From positions 186,001 through 250,000 of the forward strand of contig CAJNYU010001291.1 in NCBI GenBank assembly GCA_905331475.1: a DNA stretch of 64,000 nt, written 5' to 3'. The stretch is from Rotaria socialis. Lineage: Eukaryota; Rotifera; Eurotatoria; Philodinida; Philodinidae. The notes under the pieces are model-generated. The model saw only the letters and a program-made list of their open reading frames with translations, made no database searches and was not told where the DNA came from. A program made the translations under genes and the position numbers. This document shows, piece after piece, positions 9,858-21,998 of this stretch (the stretch's first letter is position 1; each line of letters begins with the position of its first letter).

Positions 9858-12415
9858 TTTTTTTGTTTCTTTTTTTCCTTTGAAATGAATGAAAAATAAA
9901 TTTTCTTTCTTTGTTTTTTATTATTCTTTCTCTCTTGTTGGAAAGAAAAAAAAGTCAAAAAAGATATATACGTATATATATATATATATAGGATTACATC
10001 ATGTTCTTTTTGCTCAAATATTAAGCTTTTAAAATCTGGAAAAGGTTATAATGCAAAACCTTTCACAATAAAAAAAACACCCAAGACCTATCTTGACGGT
10101 GACTGTATCGAGTGTAAGCTCATCATGCCGAAGCAATAGATTCATCGTGCAAATTCCATGCAACTATCATGAAATTCTATAATGTGCAGTCAAATTCGTG
10201 TGCTGTGGACACCAAGATTTTTCAGTGAAACTCAAACAGTGATAGCAAGAAGCAGAATAGTAAGTTCTAATCTAACTTCTTGTTTAATGAAATCAATGAT
10301 AGTGTTTTTATAAAACCTATTTTAATCCTATTATAAAAATGAACATTTATTGTGTGATATGTTATTCCCATCAGATAGAACAATTAACTGTAATTTATTA
10401 TTCAAGAACAAAATCACAAGCAAAACTAGAATTAGACACGTTCATAATAAACGGATGTAACTGAATCAATAATAAAATAACGACTCGATGATAATGTTAG
10501 ACAATAAGAACGCTGCAATTTATACTTCACAAGTCGAATAAGCACTGTTGTAAACGATCGTATATATTTGTATCGTATACGGACAAAAACTGGTCGTTTA
10601 CAATTGTCATCTATGCCACGAGAAACGTTACGGACCTCTGTGAATGACTGTAACTTCACTATGTAATGGCTGTTTCCAAGCCGTCTTTACTGCAAACGAC
10701 CGTATTCCAGGCCCATGATTTATAAACGTATTTTCGTTACATTTTTGCCGTATTCACATCTTATACGATCTCCGCTTGGATTCCTACTTGCCCGTAGTAT
10801 AGTCACGACGGTGTAAGATCGTAATACTGAACCGTGTAAATCGCTAAAATACGCACACTTGCTATTGTATAGGAAGCGTACATATGTTGGTTTACAGGTG
10901 CATACCAAGTCCGTAACCGTCATGTTGGGTTACTCCATGGTATGAGAACAATTTTTGATACTATGAATGATGAGTATTCACACTACTTAAACATTTGGCA
11001 AAAGCTTGCAAACACTTGAAATTGTCTTTTAAAGAAATAGTTTCATTTAGTTAAGATAGTCTTATGTAGCTTGGTGACACAATACTGAATACTTCAATAT
11101 CGAATGATTTTAAATATCTTTTTCTAAATTAGTACTTAGCTGAATACTGCTAGTTGGTTCGATGAGCTTAACTTAGTTTATTTTATCAGATCTTAAAATG
11201 TCCTTCAATTCATAGATAATATATCCGGAGAGAATAGAACAACAACAACAAGAACAAGAAAAGAAGAAAGAGCAATACAATAGCAGTAATAATACAGTAG
11301 AAAGCAGACGGGAAAAAGAGAGGGAGAGAGAGAAACAGAAGATCAACGGCATGCAGAATGTGAATCACCACTAATAAATACAATATGGTTTTTAACTTGG
11401 TCCAAGTGTTTTGATTAATTTATTATTAATATTAGAACGAAACACATTGATTAATAGTCAATTACGTTATTGTTCATAGAATCCTTACATGAGAAGTTAT
11501 TCTAAAGTGCCGACAGCGTATCTTATGTTTATATCTTGTCTGTCATAGAAAACATAATTTCTAACTGAAATCAAACTATTTTGTCAAGTACAAACGTACG
11601 ATTAAAATATTGAAACACTGTATACACAGTTTTCTAAATTTATTCATAGGGTTACTTCCATTAGTTTAACAAGAAATGAGCATTTATTTAAATATTTATA
11701 TATGCGAACTCGGAAAAGTTGACAATCATTTCCAACTACTCTAATATTGAAATTGTCCATTAAAAAAAATGAATATATATGTTATAATTTTTCAATCATT
11801 TCTTAAATATTTCTAAGTACAATCACATCTAGTTTTAAAATTGAATACTCCTAGCTGTAACTATAGTCTATGTGAATACAGAAAAATTCAATAAATCTAT
11901 TAAAACAGAACATTATTATCAGGCTGTCATTTTGTTTTGTTTTTTAAGTATGAATAAAACCAGTAGATAAACATTATTCATATACCATAGAGTTGATGGT
12001 TTCTTCTTATAACAAAAGGGAAAGATTTATTATTATATTTCTATCTCGATTTCTTATTCAATAGAAATAAAAATAAAAATAATGAAATGATTTTTTACAT
12101 TTGCATGATTCATGGTTCATGTGTTAGTTGATGCATACAAAAAAAAATATTTTGTAATCATATTCTATTCTTCGCTTGATTCTCCTTCTTCATCTTATTT
12201 TCACTATCATTATTATCCTATTTTTATCGCATATAATATGCAAAAAGTGAGTATGTCATGGAAGTAATTATAGAAGACTGACGTGCTTTTTCTCTCTCTT
12301 TCTCTTCCTCGTTGGTGGTACTCGTTGTCTTCCATACTAGATAAATGAGTGAGGGCAAACAACAGAGCAAAAAAAATAAGATTTTTTTCTTTATATTGTC
12401 GAATTCAACACAATT
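9858..12415. other. Non-coding stretch with slightly GC-richer block
   Basis: A (TA)n microsatellite occurs at about 9965-9990. From about 10430 to 10925 the base composition is less AT-rich than its surroundings, with repeated cgtat, gttacgg and cggac motifs on both strands. The segment near 10630 and the reverse complement near 10920 share gttacggac, hinting at a degraded inverted repeat. Short minus-strand frames at 10432-10659 and 10720-10923 have no family features. An A-rich purine tract lies near 11230-11340. No gene is called. Confidence 0.35.
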
Positions 12416-12724
12416 ATGTATCATCAATTGTCTTCTACCTCAAGATTAGCCCAATATGAATCATTCACACAATCAACACAAACCGAAATATTCAATGTAA
12501 ATTCGAAAGATGTGATTACTACAAACCAGAAATCACGAATTCAACGATGGATATTTGGAATGATGATTGGTTCAGCACCATTTTTTGCTGTTATTATGTG
12601 TTGGATGTTTGTGTCAGTATGTATTAATAATTTAGTTAGATATTATCAAAGGCGAAAAAGAAAACATCGACATGATGCAAGAGCAAATGGAATTAAAAAT
12701 ATTGTATCTAGGATAAATGTTTAA
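12416..12724 (+). CDS. Putative small single-pass membrane protein (orphan)
   Basis: A 102-codon intronless frame. The N-terminal half is hydrophilic and Ser/Thr/Gln-rich. One hydrophobic segment spans about residues 45-72 (FGMMIGSAPFFAVIMCWMFV followed by SVCINNLV), then a strongly basic YYQRRKRKHRHDAR patch typical of a cytosolic stop-transfer anchor. A polyadenylation-like AATAAA follows at about 12784. The features are consistent with a real small membrane protein, but no family is recognised and no second exon was found. Confidence 0.4.
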   Translation: MYHQLSSTSRLAQYESFTQSTQTEIFNVNSKDVITTNQKSRIQRWIFGMMIGSAPFFAVIMCWMFVSVCINNLVRYYQRRKRKHRHDARANGIKNIVSRINV

Positions 12725-12834
12725 TATCGTATTCATGATGATTCTATCACAAATTGTTGTTGACAAGCACATTTTATTTTTGAATAAATGATGAAACAAA
12801 AAACGATCAAAACTTCTTGATTAAGATCAACAAC

Positions 12835-13193
12835 ATATAAAAATAAATGAGGAAACATCGGATTCGCATCCGACTGTTACGTGTACTGCAAAAAATGAGT
12901 CGATTTTTTGTATGTTTTGAATAATTCTGAGAAAAAAACGTTTTTTTGAAAAAATCCCTGTACTCCCCCTCAGGGATGGTCTGGTCAATAATGACAATTT
13001 TTTCGATAGCTCAGTCATTTCCTGACGGATCCTTTTTATCTTCGAACTCGACTGAGATATTGGTGAGATCATTCTGTGTACAAAATTTCAAGGCAATTGG
13101 ATGAGGCTTTCAAGAGTTATCGTGTTAACGGCCAGACACACTGACCGAATCTAGTGTACTCACTTTTTTGAATACACAAAAAGACAGAAACCA
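12835..13193. repeat. Dispersed repeat, internally deleted copy
   Basis: A roughly 360-bp copy of the element at 4307-5233 in the same orientation. The left end, the block around ctcagggatggtctggtcaa, the gacggatcc segment and the terminal gagttatcgtgttaac segment all align. About 575 bp of the longer copy is missing after the first 50 bp. Point differences across the match show the two copies are old. The 81-codon minus frame over it is a shadow. Confidence 0.7.
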
Positions 13194-16100
13194 TAACATG
13201 TGAAACCTATGATAATATTGAAACTTGCTACATAGTAATCAATGTTTTCATTTCTTAGTTTCTATCAGAGACAGGTGCATATATTCAAAGAGACATCCCC
13301 CGAGTAATAATGTCAATTAATATAACAAAGTGTGCTATAACAGTCGTTTTTGCTATTCTCCACTCTACAAAATTATTTATGAGCATTTCTAAAGGAGTGA
13401 GACACGCGTCAAGAATCATTGCGACGTTACTTATCATTGATTGTTTCATAATTATTTGTTAGTTTTAAGCTAAGAAATATTTTTTGTATATAGCGAAATT
13501 TTTTTTAAAACTATTGTTGCTGATTTATATGATTTATGATGTTTCGAGATCTTTTATCTTGAATATCATAATGAAAAGTCAATCATTTGAATAGGAAAAA
13601 AAGAGTCCAATATTCTTGTCATGGTCTTGTTTTACGTAAAACGTGAATGATAGAATATTTCACAGAGCAGCGATAATAAGTCATACCCAGTTGAATTTCA
13701 TTACAAAAATTCTTTTATTTTTCACCGCAGTTATTGATGCCCTAAATATAGAAATACTCTTAGAACTAATACTTTCCATTAAAAATAATATTTTATGATT
13801 TCTTATTTTTTTTGGTGTCATTGTATTTTCATTGATCAACTGCAAGAATCTCTTGTTAACGAAAGACTGTGCATAAAAATTTATTGTTTCTTCGTCGTGT
13901 TTACGCACCTGTGCATACATATTGAAATATTGTTGATATTATGCATAACAATGCAAAGATACTCTCAAGATTGTCTATTTCTTTCAAGCAGAAAAACTAC
14001 TCTATGAGTTAGGTAAAAGTAATTAAATATGTGAATAGTCTTGTTTCCCTCTAGTCTATTTCAAGTTTCATATTCAGAAAGTGTACTGATTCATTGCATT
14101 GATAAGATGTCTTTGCATTTATTTTAATATATTTACTGAATTTATCGATTATTGTTGATTGACTTTAGTTGTAAGAGTTTTGATGATAATATTTTTTTCG
14201 TCTTCAGTGAATCTTCAGAAGTCTTTCAGTTTTTTATTTTTCACAGCATGCCACACACTCAAGAATATTAATTAAGAAAAACCATGAGATGTCAGAAATA
14301 AGTATTTCGCTTGTTTTATATATATATATTTCTATTGAAACGTTTTTCTCATTTCGAATTTCAGTCGTTATAAGTGATAGACTATTGAAGATTAGAGTAA
14401 CTCTACTCGATTATGCTTGTTAGTCAATTGAAATGCCCGCGTCTAATTTACTTCAACGGACACTGACTGATGATGAATTGTGTCAGCTTCGACTTTGAAC
14501 TTGATGAGTCTATAGCAAAGGCGGATATTTTGTTTCTATAGACTTATCTTTGTAGAGCACTAACTTTCAGATAAATGTCATAAAAATGCATTACAGTAGA
14601 GTTTCATCATTATTTTCTTTAATTCTACGCGTTGATATGAAAAATGTTAGTTGAAAAACGTTTTTCTTCATATCTTCAGTCTCATAAAAATCAGGAGACA
14701 TCAACATTCGAATGAATGAGTTCATCTTTCTGTTGAAAAGAAGATAACCTATTTGATTCAATGTTGTTTTTGAAAACTATTTCAAATGAATTTTATGTTA
14801 TATGAAACAAAACAAACATTAGTAAGCAATATCTCAAGGTTATAATATTCATAACAAAAGAAATAGATTCTATTCATGTAACTCATGGAGTATCTATAAG
14901 AAAATGTTCATATCATTTGTATCCTACGTTACGTATGAATAAATAAATTTTCATGCAATCAAATATGGAAAAGATAATTTCCTATCATTAATTATAATTT
15001 GAATCGTAGGAAATCTGATGGTCTAAAATAACTTCATTTCTCTGCATGAGTAGAATTATTGCATTAAAAGTGAAACTCTTCAAAAGAGAAAAGAAACGGT
15101 GTGCCGTAGAAAGAACGAAAAGAAAAATATCGAAAACTTGCACTAAGATGTTTTTATTCTTGAAATCATAATAGCATCATCGCATAAATCATAGATAAAT
15201 AAGAGTTATAAAGAAAAATACACGTATCCAATATTTACTAGTTGTTGTTGTTTTATTTAGTTTGAAAATACATTTATCTGATACAAGGATAGGTTTTCCT
15301 TTTTACGACTGAATAAATGAAAAAACTGGAGTTGGCGGATGATTCTCACCAGATAAAAATGAGCAAGCTGTAGTCATCATGATAGAATTTTAATCCTTGT
15401 ATACTATTTTACTCCTATTTTAGCTAGCTTTCATAAGATATTATTTATCAATAGTATCAATGGTTAACAGTGTCAAACCAATGGAATAATCAGATTAACA
15501 ACAATGAACAATAAACTATTAGAACCTTCATTTAGTAGAGACGTCGCTTTTTTCTGTTTTCTGTTTTCGACATCTCTCCTTTTCGATATTTTTCTCTTCG
15601 ACATTTATCCATTCGACATTTTTCCCTTTCGATATTTTTCTTTCGGTATTTTTCCCTTTCGACATTTTTCCTTTCGGCCTTTCTACGGCCAACCAAAGAA
15701 ACGAACGGCAGAGAACTTCGAAGCTATCTCAATTTACATGCTTGTTTTCGTTTTGCTTTTCAGAAAAAGCTATTTCTATTTGATTACCTAAAACATAAAT
15801 TAAAATTATGATTGAAAAACTCAATCGATAAGAATTATATTATGAGAACACTTTCATTGTATTTAATATACTTTTCGATAAATAACTGCAAGAATAAACA
15901 TAAACATACAGAATAATAGAAAACTTCGAGAAATTTCACAATGCATGAGTATATCTCTATAACGGTGCTTTTATAGTGACGATATATTAAAAAATCGAAT
16001 GCAACTATATTTTTAGGAGTACATATATAAATATATATAGTAGAGCCAAAAACAAAAGAAAATTTATTTTTTTTGTTATCTTCACCAGTCATGAGAAACA

Positions 16101-16484
16101 GCAACAGAAGACACCAAGCAAGAGAAAAACACACGCACACACACAGAATAATTGCCGTGCCTCTATAGATAGATACTGTTACAATAGCACAACATGTCTT
16201 GTTTTCTCAAATATCTCATTGATTTGGCGGGGCTTTCTGATGACATGAAAAACTCGATGGAATGCAAGTAAATAAATGACAAACAAAAACAAAAAAAAGA
16301 GAAAACGAAAAACCGAAAAAAAACCGAGAAGTATTAATCGACAAGTAGCACCCTGCATGAGAGAGCGAAAACAAGAGAATCAATCATCAGACTAAATATT
16401 TTGTAGCTAGAGAGGTTGAAAACACAAGAAACAAAAAGGAGAGGATGCAAAAAAATAATAATAATTGTACATATATAATTAAAT
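13194..16484. other. Long intergenic region
   Basis: About 3.3 kb without a supportable gene. It holds a degenerate short tandem repeat at 15565-15690 (listed separately). The frames at 13681-13920, 13795-14007, 15504-15791 and 15835-16140 lack domains, splice partners or protein-like composition. The right end is the 3' flank of TRABID. Confidence 0.4.
15565..15690. repeat. Degenerate tandem repeat of TTTCGACATTTTTCC type
   Basis: About eight units of 13-16 bp alternating TTTCGACATTTTTCC and TTTCGATATTTTTC variants. Related blocks occur at 1838-1925 in the same orientation and 1230-1320 in the opposite orientation. This accounts for the odd F/D/I-rich translation of the plus-strand frame here. 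Confidence 0.65.
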
Positions 16485-19400
16485 CTATCTCGATGATGAA
16501 TCTATTCGACGAGCACTACCATTTGACGAATAAAGATTAAGCCATGCATCGAGTGACTGTTGACACACCTGAGGACGTTTTCCTAAATCACAGGAAAAAA
16601 AAGACATTCATCATATTTATTCTGCATTTATAAGAGCAAAAACTAAATCGACTTACCAACTTTTTGTTTAGCTACTAATAAACCATTACTTGTAAAACCA
16701 CAATCAAGCCATTGATGAAGAATGGCTTGTTCATGTCCAATCTAAATACAACGAAACATTTTTATCATATATAGTTATTTTTCTAATAGAAACAATATAC
16801 TTCAGATGATGTGAGAAAATGAACAGGTAAGAGATTTCCATCACAATCCATCAACGGATGATAGAATATTTGTGTATCACTGGTATCATTCGGTAGTTGT
16901 TGTTGTTGCTGCTGCTGCTGCTGTGGCTGTGGCTGTGACTGTGGCTGTGGCTGTTTACTTATAAATGATGGTGATGACGATGACGATGGCGATGGTCTTT
17001 GCTGGATATCAACATCATGATTATGAAATAATGGTGATGATGAACGTGATGATGATGATGCTATAGTAATACGCTCTTGCATAGGTACAAGAGCAGAAAA
17101 ATGATTTCGTGTAAAGCCAAGGCATATAGGGGATTTTGAACAAAAATGAATATCCCAAAGTAATGGTAAATAGACACCTTGAAAACGAGCAAGACCAATA
17201 AAATATTCACCACGATATGACTTAACATTTGTTACACCATAAACAATAATTGGCCGACGTAGTATATGTGACAATGCAAATATATGTGCATGTCCTAAAC
17301 TTTCACCAGGTTGATTTGCAAATGTTAATACATCATTCCAATCACTCCGTAATTGATGTTCATCTTGTCTGTATTCTTGTTTTTCAGCAACTAATCGTTC
17401 ATATTCACTCCAGCGTTCAAAAAATCTATTTGAACAAAAAAGAGAAGCACATCAATTATGACAAAAACAAAGCAGAAAATTTTTATTGTCCATACTTATT
17501 TGAGCTATTCTCTAAACATTCAGCCATTGCTCGACGTAATGTATTCTCTGTGTCCCATACTCCAAGGCAAACTTGTAAAACGCTATCTAATAAACAATCA
17601 CCATTTTTTCGATTCCATAAAGCGTATAGACGAGAATGAAATCGATTTGTTACTTCAGTATTCCAATTAATTATTCTATTATCAATTTCAAGTTCTTAAA
17701 ATAATAAAGAAAAAATAAACAATTAATTATTATGTATATTCTATCTATCAATAAAGCATTGAAGGATGAGTTCGAAATGAATTAGACTAATTGAAAATGT
17801 ACTCTTTCAATCATTTGCTATTCATACAAAGTATTCACTAACATATGGGCACGTTTCGGGCAAAACAAGATATATCCACCTTTGATTCTTTATCAGGGTT
17901 ATATGTCTGATTAACTATTTTTAGCATTGACATATAGAAAAAGATTGGATCTTTCTCAGCTGGCTATCAACGGAAAAGTAATTAGCAATAATACTCGAAA
18001 CAGCATGAGCAACAAATCTGAATATTTCAGTATGAATTCTATCATAAAATAAAAATTGCATCCAGATTGAAATTTTCAAGAACGATTTTTATTTTGATGG
18101 TGATAGATTTATTTTAAAAAGCAAAAATATAATCATAAAAAGATTTAAGTAAAAATGATGACCTTAGGCTTTGTCTACACTGTATAATACTTATTTTTTT
18201 TAAGAGTATAGCTTCCATTAGAAATTCTTTTAACTTCTAGTATATAGAGTGCAATTCGAAATCGTCTTTTTATCTGACATGCCGCTAGCAAATTCTCTTC
18301 ATATATATAAAAAACAAAAGGATTATCTCAAGTTCGCCGATTTGTGTTGACAAATGAGTTTTCTGAAACAAATATTCTGGAGAAAAACGTCGACTTTTCG
18401 AAAATTTTGATGATAATTTGTATAAAAATTTCGAACGTGATAAATTAAAAAAAGATACAAATTTTATTTTTTTTTTGATTTCAGAGTGTGCTCATATGAT
18501 TCAGAAATTGGACCAAACATATATATGTTACACTATATATGATGCATCTAACATAGAGTCGTGTAGAGAAAGTAATTCTGTATATTTTAACATTCTAATA
18601 GAGACTTTGGAACTAAATCTTGGTTAAAAAAGTATCTCTATCATAAAGAATTTGCAAAAAATTGGCGTCAATAATATTTTCAACATATGGAAAAATTTTC
18701 TATCTTTTAGTATACGAGTGAAGATGATCATTATATGCAAATTATTGGGAAATTGCATTTACACGTAGTTTGATGTAATATGAATAACCGATTAAATATT
18801 CAAAAATGAATATGACACCAATAGTAAATATAACAATATATTTTTCATTAAAACAATTTCTCACCTTGTTGAACTTGTTGATCTAATATATCATCAAATA
18901 TTTGTTGTTGTGTTCGATGAGAAAAGTCAAGAATTTCTAAAATTGAAACAAAAATAAAGATTTCATAAATCAATCATGCCCATCATTTGTTTTTGTCTTC
19001 TCAAACCTGCTGGTAAAGTAGCTGTAAACCATTCTGTTAAAACGTAACATTGAAAATCGGTTACTTTTCTTAACTTTAAATAACTATGAAAAAACTGTTG
19101 AATCATTCGGTTTATTCGGTTACATATATTAGCTGGTACACGTCTTTGATGCGGCAATTTTTTCTGTTGCCTCATTAGCTGTTGAAATGCTGTTTCAAAT
19201 TTACAAAATTGTTCTATTTGTCCAGTTATATTTGCTAAATTTTTTAATGTACGCCCAACAAGATCAATCGACGACAAATACGAACAATTTAGATATTGAG
19301 TATCTTCAATCGTTATTTGTCGTGTTGGGTCCCCACCACAAATTAAATATTCAAAAACAATTGTTAATGAACCACGATCAAGTAATGTTTGACAAGCTTT

Positions 19401-20401
19401 TAACCATAAACGATCTGATGTTGCTGACGATAAATTTCTTTTATTCGCCATTGAACGTTTTTCAATACCTAGACGATTTTGTTTGCTTTCTTTATTTGAT
19501 ATTCTTTCAACATTAATATTTTCCATAGATTTATTTATTGCATTCATACGTTGTTCTTCATCCGTTCCAAGAAGAGTTGATGAACAAGTTGGTGTTGATA
19601 CTATTGGACTAGGATTATTCGTATTATGATGACGAAAATATCCACATGATATACATTTTTTTGTTGCTGGATAATCTAAAAAGAAAACGAATGAATAAAT
19701 ATTGTTTTGTTGTCTTTATAACCTTCATCTTTCAAAATTCAATATATCTGTATTCGTACAAGGACATTATACAGTTTGATAAGGTTAGGATGAAATTTTT
19801 TTTTTGAAATTTTCCTTCATTGAATAAATAATATTTTTCTATTTAGTATTTTTCGCAACTTACTGTCAGTTGTACATCGAGTACAAGTCCATTTTCGTAA
19901 TCGTTGTGAAACAAAACGTGTATCAGCAATTGATGGTGCTGGCGATATTCGTTCATTAGTATTTGTATCAGTTGATGGTTGAACAGGCGAAAGACGTGAT
20001 GTTCCAATAAAACGATATGAACCACATTGTGTGCAACGTACAGCTCTTGGATAATTGAGAAATGTACATTGATCACATGGCCATTTTTCAACTGAATTAA
20101 TATAAGTCACTGGTATTTGCTGTTGTGCTTGTTCTTGTTGTGTATTAGATTCTGTCGATGCATTTAATTGATAAATATCGGCTGACGCCGTATTCAGTGT
20201 TGTTGTTTTTGATTGTCGACACATGGTACACTTTTGTGCAACAGCAAAATTAGAATATGTACATACTGGACATGACCATTTATCATCAATCAATGTTGTT
20301 GTTGCCATTGTATCTAAAGTATTTGTTTCAACATTTTCATGGCGTTTTTCAATAGCGTCAAATGTTGAGTCATCATCTTCATCATCAATCGGATTGCTCA
20401 T
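16485..20401 (-). CDS. ZRANB1: Ubiquitin thioesterase TRABID (OTU deubiquitinase)
   Basis: An OTU-family cysteine protease that in other animals cleaves K29-, K33- and K63-linked ubiquitin chains and acts in Wnt signalling and transcription control. Seven exons join in phase to 761 aa (human 708): 19864-20401, 19007-19675, 18865-18936, 17496-17694, 16801-17425, 16657-16741, 16485-16582. The N-terminus has three NZF zinc fingers: WSCPVCTYSNFAVAQKCTMC, WPCDQCTFLNYPRAVRCTQC, and a third split by intron 1 (WTCTRCTTDN then YPATKKCISC). The ankyrin-type ubiquitin-binding region follows (GGDPTRQITIEDTQYLN, CYVLTEWFTATLPA). The OTU domain has the nucleophile in LWNRKNGDCLLDSVLQ and the histidine in FTRNHFSALVPM, preceded by the diagnostic HILRRPIIVYGV and ARFQGVYLPLLWD. 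A Ser/Pro/Gln-rich insertion of about 60 residues sits between the catalytic histidine segment and PVHFLTSSE. Intron 3 is about 1.17 kb and otherwise empty. Confidence 0.95.
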
Positions 20402-21087
20402 CTAATATGAAATAGAAACAAAATATAGAAATAAATAAATGAAACTTTTGTTTTTCAAGTTTATTTACTATTGATATGTCTATTGTTATTGTTCCAAAAT
20501 GAACATTGATGCCAATAAAAACAATTGCTCATCGAAATTTCAAATAGTCAAATGGAAAAATATTCATATAGCATAATTATATAGGAACAAATATCTAAAA
20601 CGATGAACAAATCTTTTTGTTTTCTTAAATACAATTTTGACCAATGACAACGGCAGCAGAAAAGTCACCTGCTTTCTTTCGTGCCTCGCTCGTTCTTGCT
20701 GCTACGTCTTCCTTCCTTCCTGTTGGTTCCTCTAGCTTTCTTTCTGTTTGTCTGCTTGGTTACTACGAAAGAATAATATAAGCCAATCGCATTTGTCAAC
20801 CAATCCTCTACATATTTATGACAGCAATTTTCTTTGTTTTACCGTTATTTTTCATGAAGAACTCTTGAAAATAAATTTCAAAAAAGCGAATGATATTTGT
20901 CTTGATGTTAGTGCCTTATTATTATTATTGTTTTTTTTCGATTCTTTTCTTTTATAACAGATCAAAACAAAAACACACACATGAACAAAAACAAACGTAA
21001 CAAGTTCGAATGATGATGGTGATGTGAATTTGTTTGATGTCATTAAAACATTGATGTTTTTTCAGTTTGTATTCTGTTGTATTTAGT
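20402..21087. promoter_or_regulatory. TRABID upstream region and RPLP2 3' flank
   Basis: About 690 bp between the start codon of TRABID and the stop codon of RPLP2, both on the minus strand. It should contain the TRABID promoter and 5' UTR plus the RPLP2 3' UTR. A locally GC-richer C/T-rich stretch at about 20670-20760 (ttccttccttcctg) is a possible promoter-proximal element. No canonical TATA box is evident. Confidence 0.3.
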
Positions 21088-21505
21088 TTAATCAAATAAA
21101 CCGAAACCCTAAAAATAGTAAAAAGAAAAATAAATTTTTAAAAATAAATTTTCATTTTAAAATACATACCATATCATCTCCTTCCTCGTCGGATTCTTCT
21201 TTCTTCTTCTCTTCCTTCTTGGGTTCTTCTTTAGCTGCTGCTTTCTTGGCATCGGCTGCTGCGGGTGCTGCACCAGCACTTCCACTAGCTACTGCAGGAC
21301 CGGCAGCAGGTAAACTTGATAGTTTCTTGGTACCTTCAGCAATAATTTCGTCGACATTTTTTCCTTTGCATGCATTGATTACTTTTTGTGCTTTTGTATT
21401 GTCACAATCGATACCAACACTGCCAAGAATTTTTGATACAGTTGCTACATCTGGATTTGAATTGCCAGCAAGAACTGCAAGAACGTAGGCCGCTGCGTAA
21501 CGCAT
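21088..21505 (-). CDS. RPLP2: 60S acidic ribosomal protein P2
   Basis: P2 pairs with P1 on P0 to form the ribosomal stalk that recruits translational GTPases. Two exons, 21170-21505 and 21088-21108, encode 118 aa, close to the usual length of about 115. The N-terminal dimerisation domain begins MRYAAAYVLAVLAG and contains VSKILGSVGID and KNVDEIIAEG. An Ala/Gly-rich hinge follows, then a charged Lys/Glu tail and the conserved C-terminus ESDEEGDDMGFGLFD. The final six residues come from a separate 21-nt exon; without splicing the frame would instead end in VCILK. It lies head-to-head with the PP2A B55 gene, start codons about 490 bp apart. Confidence 0.97.
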
Positions 21506-21998
21506 GTCGAGGAGATCTTAGCGTAACTTTTTAAAGCGTCTAAAAAAAATCGATAAAAAAGTAACTAGCTAAAAAGATAATTCTTGTTGAATATTTCGAA
21601 ATAACAAACAACTAATAATAATAGTAATAAACCAACAGAAGTATTTATCAAGCCTCGACGAAAGAGGATTTGTTACTGCAGTGCATAGTTGCATTATAAA
21701 AATAAACATGAATTAAATGTTATGATTAGCCGATGAAATCGACCAATAGAATATTAATCTAGAACATAAGAGAACAAAAAGAAGTTTGTTTATTATTATT
21801 TTTTTGCTTCTTTTACCATCTTTCTCTTCTTCTCTTGGACGATATTTGATGTCATACGTCATCTTTATTTCTAATTATTCATTCCGATGATAAAAATTCA
21901 ACAATCGCCGAAATTTATCGAATTGTGAATCATTACTATTTATTATATTTCATTTTTTTTAATAATCTTTCAAGCTGGCCTATCCATCTGATGTCGAC
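21506..21998. promoter_or_regulatory. Divergent promoter region between RPLP2 and PP2A B55
   Basis: The two start codons face away from each other across about 490 bp, so this interval must drive both genes. On the RPLP2 side, C/T-rich sequence just upstream of the ATG (ttttttttagacgc on the minus strand) could be a polypyrimidine initiator or a 5' UTR acceptor, as is usual for ribosomal protein genes. No TATA box is obvious. Confidence 0.45.
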
